Of a DNA stretch of 10,931 nucleotides, positions 6,467-10,931 are shown piece by piece. The first letter of the stretch is position 1, and each line of letters begins with the position of its first letter. The stretch comes from F23-D06 sp045600905 (lineage in GTDB: Bacteria > Bacteroidota > Bacteroidia > Bacteroidales > WCHB1-69), in NCBI GenBank assembly GCA_045600905.1, contig JAZRYT010000157.1, positions 1-10,931 of the forward strand. Reading direction: 5' to 3'. The translations under genes and the position numbers were made by a program. Below the pieces are notes generated by a model. It ran no database searches. It saw only the letters and a program-made list of their open reading frames with translations, and was not told where the DNA came from.

Positions 6467-6967
6467 ATGAAAAGTATTTACAAACCAATCGGTTTTTTAT
6501 TCATTTTATCCATCATCGCTTTTACAAGCTGCGAAAAAAATGAAACATTAACAACAGAGACACCTGTCCTAAATAAAAAGACTGTCGAGGCGACTAGCGA
6601 TTATGAGAAGCCATACACGGAAGTGCTTACAGCAGAAAAGAATCATTATTCAGTTGGAGAGCACGGAAAAGTGTATACCTCTCGTTCTCTGCTTTATTCC
6701 TTGGTCCATTCAAAAATCACATTGACCAAGGTCAGCCAAAGAAATGTGGCAAGATTTTCAATGTCGGAAAACGAATCCGAGTATATCTTGACAGTAAACC
6801 GGATCAAAGCGCCAGTGGATCATACAAAGTTTTCTGATGGCCTCTGTATCAACAATCCGAAGAATGTGTCAACGAAGGTCCTTGATGCTATCTTGGAAGG
6901 ATACGCGGTTGAAGTTTGTTTCGACAAAGAAACAGAAATGTGGTATTGGCTTATCGACAAAGAATAA
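6467..6967 (+). CDS. Putative lipoprotein upstream of the sigma factor, function unknown
   Basis: A 166-residue protein starting at the ATG at 6467. The open frame extends further upstream, but only this start gives a clean lipoprotein signal: MKSIYKP, a hydrophobic core, then the lipobox FTSC with the lipidated Cys at residue 22. The mature part is a Thr/Glu-rich linker (about 25-50) followed by a compact domain (about 50-166) with predicted beta character, aromatic residues near the end (EMWYWLIDKE) and two Cys (about 127 and 151) that could pair. I recognise no family. It probably faces the periplasm or the cell surface on the outer membrane. It lies 74 bases upstream of the sigma gene on the same strand, with a hairpin between, so it may belong to the same signalling unit. 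No clear TAnnTTTG promoter is visible upstream; TATATTGC near 6401 is only a weak match. Confidence 0.75.
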   Translation: MKSIYKPIGFLFILSIIAFTSCEKNETLTTETPVLNKKTVEATSDYEKPYTEVLTAEKNHYSVGEHGKVYTSRSLLYSLVHSKITLTKVSQRNVARFSMSENESEYILTVNRIKAPVDHTKFSDGLCINNPKNVSTKVLDAILEGYAVEVCFDKETEMWYWLIDKE

Positions 6968-6991
6968 CGATTTGATGGCATCGTTTACAAT

Positions 6992-7027
6992 TACAAACCA
7001 GGGGGCTTTCCGCCATCCTGGTTTGTA
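6992..7027 (+). terminator. Long hairpin between lipoprotein and sigma-factor genes (terminator or attenuator)
   Basis: TACAAACCAGG (6992-7002) is a perfect 11-bp complement of CCTGGTTTGTA (7017-7027). An inner GGC/GCC stem (7004-7006 with 7012-7014) follows after a small bulge, around the loop TTTCC. No uninterrupted T-run follows (the sequence reads TTCGTGG). It ends 14 bases before the sigma start codon, so it may act on sigma expression rather than only end the upstream gene. Confidence 0.7.
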
Positions 7028-7041
7028 TTCGTGGTTAGTTT

Positions 7042-7500
7042 ATGAAAAAGACTTTTCTTGATATATACGACATACTGTTTTTCAGAGCCGAAAGCATTGT
7101 TAAGGACAAAGATGACGCTTATGACATCTTACAGGATCTATTTGTGATTATCGACAAGCGTGAAGGACAATACGATAAGATACCAAATAAACGCGGCTAC
7201 CTATATGGAATGGTGAGCAAGAAGGCCTTGGAATTTTTGCGCAACAGGCAAAGACATGCCGAAATAGAAAAATCAATAACTATAGAAGTCTTTCACGAAG
7301 ATTCAGACCATTCCCTTGATATCGATGAAATGTTATCAAGATTGACCGATCTGCAAAGACAAATTGTCAAGATGCACGATATAGAGGGATTTTCTTGTTT
7401 TGAGATTGCAATAAAGATTACTCGCACACCTGTCGCGGTAAAGAAGCAGCTTGCACTTGCACATAAAAAACTTAAAGAATACTATAAAAATGGATTTTAA
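7042..7500 (+). CDS. ECF-like RNA polymerase sigma-70 family factor
   Basis: A 152-residue protein with two sigma regions. Sigma-2-like is about 24-70 (DDAYDILQDLFVII, then RGYLYGMVSKKALEFLRNRQ); sigma-4-like is about 97-147 (LSRLTDLQRQIVKMHDIEGF, then EIAIKITRTPVAVKKQLALAHKKL), which contains the helix-turn-helix for -35 recognition. The domain order and small size are those of ECF sigma factors, which direct RNA polymerase to a small regulon under control of an anti-sigma factor. The start ATG at 7042 follows a strong hairpin. The stop overlaps the next gene: ATGGATTTTAA contains that gene's start and this gene's stop, so the two are translationally coupled. Region 2 is short, with few acidic/aromatic landmarks before residue 20. 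The regulon and signal are unknown. Confidence 0.85.
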   Translation: MKKTFLDIYDILFFRAESIVKDKDDAYDILQDLFVIIDKREGQYDKIPNKRGYLYGMVSKKALEFLRNRQRHAEIEKSITIEVFHEDSDHSLDIDEMLSRLTDLQRQIVKMHDIEGFSCFEIAIKITRTPVAVKKQLALAHKKLKEYYKNGF

Positions 7501-7861
7501 AAAATTAGACAAACTATTGGCGTCGTTCTATGATGGGACGATAAGCCAAACCGACCTTGAAGAACTTTTCAATGCCTTCGTATGCGACTCGGCGGTGAGG
7601 AATCTAAGACCGGATGACGCTGCTGTGCTGCTCCCACTCGCCATGGCCAGAAAAGATCACCAGACGGTGCATTCAAGGAAAGCATCCTTCCTTTCACGAT
7701 CCAGGAGGGTTGCTGCAGCCATTATCATCATAATCTCACTCTCAAGTATAATAGCCGTACTGGTATTCAAACAGCCTACGCAAATTTATACTAGCGGAAG
7801 CGACTGCAATTATTCCTGTGCGGAACAATGGTTGGACAGAACAATACAGACAGCCCTATGA
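7490..7861 (+). CDS. Single-TM protein in anti-sigma position, periplasmic CX3C motif
   Basis: A 123-residue protein starting at the ATG at 7490, inside the last codons of the sigma gene. The N-terminal part, about 70 residues (MDFKKLDKLLASFYDGTISQ, then DLEELFNAF), would be cytoplasmic and resembles the short helical N-termini of Bacteroidota anti-sigma-type proteins. A basic stretch (SRSRR, about 69-73) precedes one hydrophobic helix (about 74-93). The remaining 30 residues would be periplasmic and include CNYSC (Cys 106 and 110). No ZAS zinc motif or FecR C-terminal domain is present. Position and topology suggest that it holds the sigma factor at the membrane; this is inference, since the sequence similarity is weak. 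Its stop overlaps the next gene by ATGA. Confidence 0.7.
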   Translation: MDFKKLDKLLASFYDGTISQTDLEELFNAFVCDSAVRNLRPDDAAVLLPLAMARKDHQTVHSRKASFLSRSRRVAAAIIIIISLSSIIAVLVFKQPTQIYTSGSDCNYSCAEQWLDRTIQTAL

Positions 7862-8307
7862 AAAAGATTCTATTCATAATAATCATGGCCATTAGCCTAT
7901 CCGCTTCGGCCCAGTCCGCATTCTATCAGAAATGTTCTCAGCGGAAAGATGTCAAAAAGGTTGCTTATTTCAAGAATCAGAAGATTGACGACATCAAAGT
8001 CGACATCACGCTGGTACAGGCCAAAGATATTGCCTCTTTCAGAAAGATTCTTGACGAATATGGACTGAAATCATCAAAAGAAACTTCCTCAGGCAGCCTG
8101 ACAATTTGTATTAGGAATAATGAAGATCCATTGCTCCAGCAACCAAAGACAAACGGCAATGTTTCGTTGAAAAACGCATGCCTTGTTGGAGCCTCCGAAT
8201 CCGAACTTACCATCTACGTCTTCCATGATCTGAGAAATAAAGACAGGTTGGACACTATTATTCAATACATCTTAAACAAGAAAAAGGATAACAAAAGAAC
8301 CCGTTAG
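7858..8307 (+). CDS. Secreted protein of the sigma cassette, possibly DUF4252-like
   Basis: A 149-residue protein starting at the ATG at 7858, which overlaps the previous stop (ATGA). Residues 1-19 are a signal peptide (MKKILFIIIMAISLSASAQ). The mature part has a pattern of short strands and helices: AFYQKCSQRKDVKKVAYF, then DIKVDITLVQAKDIASFRKI, then SGSLTICIRNN and SELTIYVFHDL. A basic tail (KKKDNKRTR) follows. In Bacteroidota, sigma / small membrane protein / DUF4252 trios are known, and the overall layout fits, but I cannot confirm the family by eye. It would act in the periplasm, perhaps as sensor or effector of the sigma system. It is the last gene of the unit, followed by a terminator after 17 bases. 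Confidence 0.7.
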   Translation: MKKILFIIIMAISLSASAQSAFYQKCSQRKDVKKVAYFKNQKIDDIKVDITLVQAKDIASFRKILDEYGLKSSKETSSGSLTICIRNNEDPLLQQPKTNGNVSLKNACLVGASESELTIYVFHDLRNKDRLDTIIQYILNKKKDNKRTR

Positions 8308-8324
8308 TCCTTTAGCTCGTCCAT

Positions 8325-8366
8325 AAAAAAAGGAGGAAGACCACTTTTTAGTCGCCCTCCTTTTCT
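8325..8366 (+). terminator. Bidirectional terminator after the sigma cassette
   Basis: AAAAGGAGG (8328-8336) pairs with CCTCCTTTT (8356-8364), and GAC (8339-8341) with GTC (8351-8353) inside. On + the stem is followed by CTTGTTT. On - it is followed by seven T (8331-8325), which makes it at least as good a terminator for leftward transcription. Confidence 0.8.
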
Positions 8367-8459
8367 TGTTTGTAATCTTACTGGAAAAATAATTTTTATT
8401 TCCATTCCGGCTTTCCTTCACCCTTGCGAAACCCGTTGGGCAAGGTCAGGAGCGGTCGG
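8325..8459 (-). ncRNA. Candidate small RNA on the minus strand
   Basis: A promoter-like TATCTTTG (complement of 8465-8472) would start transcription near 8459, and the hairpin with seven T ends it near 8325, giving about 135 nt with no credible ORF. Inside, CCTTGC can pair with GCAAGG (8437-8442 with 8420-8425), and TGGAAATAA can pair with the TTATTT...CCA that follows (about 8383-8406), before the terminator stem. I do not recognise an Rfam family. The -33 element is not clear. Alternatively these are unrelated pieces of an intergenic region. Confidence 0.35.
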
Positions 8460-8464
8460 GGCGG

Positions 8465-8472
8465 CAAAGATA
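8465..8472 (-). promoter_or_regulatory. Minus-strand -7 element
   Basis: The complement of CAAAGATA reads TATCTTTG, a full match to TAnnTTTG, followed by C as often seen. It lies just downstream, in minus orientation, of the dispersed repeat copy at 8483-8500. It would drive leftward transcription into 8460-8325. Confidence 0.45.
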
Positions 8473-8482
8473 GTGTTTTTTG

Positions 8483-8500
8483 GCGCCTGCGGCGTAACTT
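8483..8500. repeat. Dispersed repeat, copy 2
   Basis: GCGCCTGCGGCGTAACTT differs from the copy at 5566-5583 by one base and is also preceded by TTTTTTG. In this copy GCGCC and GGCGT can form a short stem around TGC; the single difference in copy 1 disrupts it. Confidence 0.6.
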
Positions 8501-8508
8501 CTGTTTTT

Positions 8509-8531
8509 TACATCTTCACGTTGTGGATGTA
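8509..8531. other. Hairpin in the long intergenic region
   Basis: TACATC (8509-8514) pairs with GATGTA (8526-8531), and CAC (8517-8519) with GTG (8523-8525) around GTT. It is preceded by six T and followed by TTTGG, so it is only a weak terminator on +. Between here and 8642 I see no gene: only short frames with stops. Confidence 0.4.
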
Positions 8532-8642
8532 TTTGGTCCGAATCCCATTAAGCATCAAGATAAGCAAAAAACGCTGCAAAATGAATACTTTAACCATTTT
8601 ATGATGCAAAAAATGCGGAAGGTTACACATTACTGAAAATAA

Positions 8643-8900
8643 ATGATTCCTGATTATTTTTCACCTCGGCAACGTCTTTCATTTTTGGGGTGTTATCAAA
8701 AAAGGTGCTATCGTAATTCTGGCTCCAACAAGACTGGCGGCTACTATGTGGTGGAAGAGCCAAATAAAAAGAAAGAAACGAAGCCTACCCCAAGCACTTC
8801 CTCCGAGCCAGTTCAAGAAGCAAAACCCAAGCACAAGAAGCGCAAACCCAGACACAACGCGCAACCTCAAAACGTCAAAAAACAAAAGTCAAAGGAATAG
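8643..8900 (+). CDS. Doubtful small Lys/Pro-rich ORF (possible gene remnant)
   Basis: An 85-codon frame from the ATG at 8643. The first 25 residues (including LSFLGCYQKRCYRNS) are not a normal signal peptide. The rest, from about residue 30 (TGGYYVVEEPNKKKETKP) to the end (NVKKQKSKE), is a low-complexity tail rich in Lys, Pro, Gln and Glu. That composition is unlike random frames of this DNA, which argues for a real or formerly real C-terminus. The N-terminus looks wrong: FLGC could be the remains of a lipobox whose upstream part was lost or frameshifted. No -7 element lies at a suitable distance, and the stop is 98 bases before the tRNA. It could be a pseudogene fragment, a small disordered protein, or noise. 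Confidence 0.3.
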   Translation: MIPDYFSPRQRLSFLGCYQKRCYRNSGSNKTGGYYVVEEPNKKKETKPTPSTSSEPVQEAKPKHKKRKPRHNAQPQNVKKQKSKE

Positions 8901-8935
8901 GGGAAAAAAAAGACAAGCCATAATAATATTTTGTG

Positions 8936-8943
8936 TATGTTTG
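8936..8943 (+). promoter_or_regulatory. Promoter -7 element of tRNA-Arg
   Basis: TATGTTTG fits TAnnTTTG, followed by C. Transcription would begin near 8950, leaving a leader of about 50 bases before the tRNA. A -33 TTTG is not seen at the usual distance. Confidence 0.5.
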
Positions 8944-8949
8944 CCCTCG

Positions 8950-8977
8950 TTTCAAGTATATCATTATAAACTTGAAA
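8950..8977. repeat. Inverted repeat in the tRNA leader
   Basis: TTTCAAGT (8950-8957) and ACTTGAAA (8970-8977) are perfect 8-bp complements separated by 12 AT-rich bases. They begin at the expected transcription start, so the stem could cap the 5' end of the tRNA precursor or be a protein-binding palindrome. Confidence 0.5.
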
Positions 8978-8998
8978 ACAAGATAGTTAATACCAGTT

Positions 8999-9072
8999 GG
9001 CCCTGTAGTTCAGCTGAATAGAACGTCAGATTCCGGTTCTGAAAGTCGTGGGTTTGAATCCCGCCAGGGTCA
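8999..9072 (+). tRNA. tRNA-Arg, anticodon CCG
   Basis: A 74-base cloverleaf that reads CGG codons. The acceptor GGCCCTG pairs with CAGGGTC (one G-T pair). The D stem is GTTC/GAAC, and the anticodon stem TCAGA/TCTGA has the 7-base loop TTCCGGT, giving anticodon CCG. The variable loop is AAGTC, and the T stem GTGGG/CCCGC has the loop TTTGAAT. The discriminator base is A at 9072. The 3' CCA is not encoded and must be added after transcription, as is usual in Bacteroidota. Confidence 0.95.
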
Positions 9073-9080
9073 CAAAAGGA

Positions 9081-9114
9081 GAGAGGATTGTGGTAGGAAC
9101 TGCAATCCTTTTTT
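9081..9114 (+). terminator. Terminator after tRNA-Arg
   Basis: AGGATTGT (9084-9091) pairs with GCAATCCT (9102-9109), with a closing T-G pair and a 10-base loop, followed directly by five more T. It lies 23 bases before the start of the glycosidase gene, for which no separate promoter is evident. Confidence 0.8.
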
Positions 9115-9136
9115 GTAACAATTAAAAAGTATAAAG

Positions 9137-10537
9137 ATGAGAAAGCTCTATTTAATGGCTGTAATATCCATCATTTTCGTCTCTGTGCAGGCACAAACCA
9201 TAGTAACAGGAGATGAACAACAGGACAGGGCATTGGCCACTGCCGTTTGGACGATTGACCACAATACGGAGGGACAACTGCTAAAGGCAGGTGCCGACTA
9301 TGGTGGCGAGTGGACGCGCGACATCTCCATGAATGCCTGGAATGCCGTTTCCATTCTTCGTCCCGATGTGGCGGAATACTCCCTTTGGAGTGTTACCAAT
9401 GGCCGTCAAACCATTGGTCATCAGTATTGGGATAAGATAATTTGGACTCTTGGCGCGTGGAACCATTATTTAGTCACAGGGCGGGAGGATTTCCTCACGC
9501 AAGCCTATTTGTGCTGTAAACGTACGATACAAGAATTGGAAGACTCCTGCTATGATGCATCCTACGGTCTTTTTATGGGTCCGGCCGTTTTTCAAGACGG
9601 CATCACCGCCTATGAAGAGCCGGTCTTTGACACCGTGCTCAAATTCAACGGTAGTGTGTTGGCGCACAAAAATTCTCGCACTATCAAGTGTTTATCCACC
9701 AATGCACTTTATTATCAGGCATATAGATGTTTGGCAGAGATGGCGCGCTTACGTGAGCCAGCTGCCGTGAAATCCTTCGAGGAGAAGGCACAGCAATTGC
9801 GTGAACAATTGCGCAAACATCTTTATGATACGCTTAACCATCGGTTCTATTTTTTAATCGACCATCAAGGTAAGAAGCACGAATTTCAAGAGGGAATGGG
9901 TGTGGCATACGCCATTCTTTTTGGCTTGGTGACACCCGAAGAAGCGCGTGATATTATTGATAATGTGCATTCCACACCTTCTGGAATTCCTAGTGTATGG
10001 CCTTGTTTGAAACGATGCAGTGCCGAAAAGCCGGGACGCCACAACGTGATGGTGTGGCCGCACGTCAATATGTTTTATGCTTCGGCCTGTGCCGAAGTAG
10101 GAAAGTATGAGCCCTTTTATTTTGAAGTTTCCAATTTGGCTCGTCTTGCCACGCAGTGTGACCCTAAAGGAGAAGTGAACTTTCACGAAATTTATACGCC
10201 GGAGGGCGTTCCTTCAGGAGGATGGCAGTGCGGTTCGTTATGGCCGCCCCTCAATCACCAAACGTGGTGTGCAACTGGTTTTCTGCGTAATTACTTGTAT
10301 TATATCGCAGGTATGAAACCTCAACCCGAGGGCTTATATTTTCAGCCGTTAGGCTCTTCAACAGGAAAAATCGAGCTGAAAGACATTCCCTATCGCGATG
10401 CCATTCTAAATATTACAGTGGTAGGGAAGGGGAGTAAAATAAAAATCTGCCGCATCAATGGTAGAAAATCCAAACCATTTTTAGCGGCAGATAGTAAGGG
10501 AATTTACAATGTAATAATTGAATTAAAAGGCAATTAG
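9137..10537 (+). CDS. Secreted (alpha/alpha)6-barrel glycoside hydrolase (MGH1-like / clan GH-G type)
   Basis: A 466-residue protein. Residues 1-20 are a signal peptide (MRKLYLMAVISIIFVSVQAQ), giving a periplasmic or outer location. The motifs GGEWTRDISMNAWNA (about 56-70), IGHQYWDKIIWTLGAWNHY (about 93-111), GVAYAILFGL (about 255-264) and NFHEIYTPEGVPSGGWQCGS (about 348-367), then TWCATGFLRNYLYYIAGM, mark an alpha-helical six-hairpin glycosidase. It is related to GH63/GH37 and mannosylglycerate-hydrolase-like enzymes. By analogy Asp62 (WTRD) may be the acid and Glu351 (HEIY) the base. A short beta domain closes the C-terminus. Substrate cannot be read from sequence; an alpha-glucoside or alpha-mannoside is plausible. 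No SusC/SusD or other polysaccharide-utilisation genes are in the window. It lies just after tRNA-Arg and its terminator, with no clear promoter of its own. Confidence 0.85.
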   Translation: MRKLYLMAVISIIFVSVQAQTIVTGDEQQDRALATAVWTIDHNTEGQLLKAGADYGGEWTRDISMNAWNAVSILRPDVAEYSLWSVTNGRQTIGHQYWDKIIWTLGAWNHYLVTGREDFLTQAYLCCKRTIQELEDSCYDASYGLFMGPAVFQDGITAYEEPVFDTVLKFNGSVLAHKNSRTIKCLSTNALYYQAYRCLAEMARLREPAAVKSFEEKAQQLREQLRKHLYDTLNHRFYFLIDHQGKKHEFQEGMGVAYAILFGLVTPEEARDIIDNVHSTPSGIPSVWPCLKRCSAEKPGRHNVMVWPHVNMFYASACAEVGKYEPFYFEVSNLARLATQCDPKGEVNFHEIYTPEGVPSGGWQCGSLWPPLNHQTWCATGFLRNYLYYIAGMKPQPEGLYFQPLGSSTGKIELKDIPYRDAILNITVVGKGSKIKICRINGRKSKPFLAADSKGIYNVIIELKGN

Positions 10538-10547
10538 TCTTTTCATC

Positions 10548-10787
10548 TTACAAATGTGAGCAGGAAATTTCCAATCCAACCAAAGATTGGGGATCATTAT
10601 TTTCCATAATTCTGTTCATAGCCTCGTCAACTTTTGCGTCACATTCTTCGCCTGAGAGGTCTTCATAGACAACTTGGTCAAGAACTTGGTTGTTCAGGGT
10701 AGCCGTGCAGGTACAGGTTTTGGAGCAAGAGGAAAAAACGCAGATTGTTGCTATGGTGGAAATCGTTAAAAAGATGATTTTTTTCAT
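10548..10787 (-). CDS. Small Cys-rich lipoprotein, function unknown
   Basis: A 79-residue protein. The start is MKKIIFLTISTIATICVF, followed by the lipobox SSC with the lipidated Cys at residue 21. The mature part opens CSKTCTCTATLNNQ and carries four more Cys (about 25, 27, 49 and 76), enough for two disulfides. A helix follows (about 45-62: SGEECDAKVDEAMNRIM). Small lipoproteins with a CxCT start are common and uncharacterised in Bacteroidales. The ATG overlaps the TGA of an upstream minus-strand frame (ATGA), suggesting an operon. Its 3' end lies 10 bases from the end of the convergent glycosidase gene, and no terminator hairpin is visible between them. It should be anchored in the periplasm or outer membrane; nothing shows its partner. 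Confidence 0.7.
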   Translation of the reverse strand: MKKIIFLTISTIATICVFSSCSKTCTCTATLNNQVLDQVVYEDLSGEECDAKVDEAMNRIMENNDPQSLVGLEISCSHL

Positions 10788-10931
10788 AATCCTAAAATCC
10801 GCAGAAAGGGAATTTGCTGATTTAAAAAGTTATAGTTACATTCATCGCCCGTGAGTGAGGTCGTCTCCTCAGGCGTGAGAGGCTCTGCGGTGGCTTTTTT
10901 GAGATGTCGAGATACAACTTCCCCCACCCGG
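10784..10931 (-). CDS. C-terminal tail of an unidentified minus-strand gene (runs off window)
   Basis: A frame open from the window end reads 48 residues, including EVVSRHLKKATAEPLTPEET and GDECNYNFLNQQIPFLRIL, and stops at the TGA at 10786-10784. That stop overlaps the ATG of the small lipoprotein by ATGA, the same coupling seen in the sigma cassette. The composition is protein-like, but the piece is too short to identify. A competing minus frame (GWGKLYLDISKKP...) stops earlier, near 10827, so the choice rests mainly on the overlap. Confidence 0.4.
   Translation of the reverse strand, partial: RVGEVVSRHLKKATAEPLTPEETTSLTGDECNYNFLNQQIPFLRILGL

Noticed and set aside
8304..8405. 33-codon minus-strand frame beginning MEIKIIFPV
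   Set aside because: It reads straight through the bidirectional terminator into the end of an opposite gene, so translation is improbable.
8380..8460. SRP RNA or a cobalamin-type riboswitch in the GC-richer intergenic part
   Set aside because: Pieces such as GGAAAGCCGGAA look superficially similar, but the conserved cores of both families are missing.
8424..8636. 70-codon plus-strand frame starting with TTG
   Set aside because: It is built from the dispersed repeat and hairpin sequence, has an unlikely start and is not protein-like over its length.
1..10931. CRISPR array, IS element or prophage
   Set aside because: No regularly spaced repeats, transposase, integrase or phage structural proteins were found on either strand.

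Overview
The window looks like a chromosomal segment from a member of the Bacteroidota, most likely order Bacteroidales. The evidence is the protein types (ATP-binding protein with a DUF234-like tail, short SerA, lipoproteins with an SSC or TSC lipobox, a sigma/membrane/secreted-protein cassette), starts without a clear Shine-Dalgarno sequence, and several matches to the Bacteroides-type -7 promoter element TAnnTTTG placed sensibly upstream of genes. No phage, plasmid, IS transposase or CRISPR array is visible.

Layout. (1) 1-1643: the 3' end of a DUF234-type ATPase gene, then a complete AAA ATPase of the archaeal-ATPase (ATPase_2) type; both are on the + strand. A duplicated 14-bp hairpin unit lies in the leader between them. 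(2) 1827-2813: a secreted or inner-membrane-anchored lytic transglycosylase with its own promoter. (3) 2937-5444: the serine biosynthesis pair serC and serA, separated by a small four-helix-bundle (23S rRNA intervening-sequence-protein type) gene. That gene is bracketed by complementary repeat arms, and the unit closes with a strong terminator. (4) 5667-6194 (-): a two-helix membrane or secreted protein of unknown role. A two-copy 26-bp tandem repeat lies upstream of it. (5) 6467-8307: a lipoprotein, then a tightly coupled three-gene unit of an ECF-like sigma factor, a one-TM protein in the anti-sigma position and a secreted protein. Start/stop overlaps suggest translational coupling. (6) 8308-8998: about 690 bases with little convincing coding sequence. 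It holds a bidirectional terminator, a possible minus-strand small RNA, a second copy of an 18-bp repeat also seen near 5570, a hairpin and one doubtful Lys/Pro-rich ORF. (7) 8999-10537: tRNA-Arg(CCG) with its terminator, then a secreted (alpha/alpha)6 glycosidase. (8) 10548-10931 (-): a Cys-rich small lipoprotein, overlapped by the tail of an upstream minus-strand gene that runs off the window.

How the parts work together. SerA and SerC catalyse the first two committed steps from 3-phosphoglycerate to phosphoserine. The sigma cassette looks like an envelope-to-transcription signalling unit in which the membrane protein (short cytoplasmic part, one TM, periplasmic CX3C) would hold the sigma factor and the secreted protein would be an effector or sensor. 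The transglycosylase and glycosidase are envelope or periplasmic housekeeping or nutrient functions. The most unusual structures are the repeat-bracketed four-helix-bundle gene inside the serC-serA unit, the noncanonical SerA active site, and the possible minus-strand RNA at 8325-8459.
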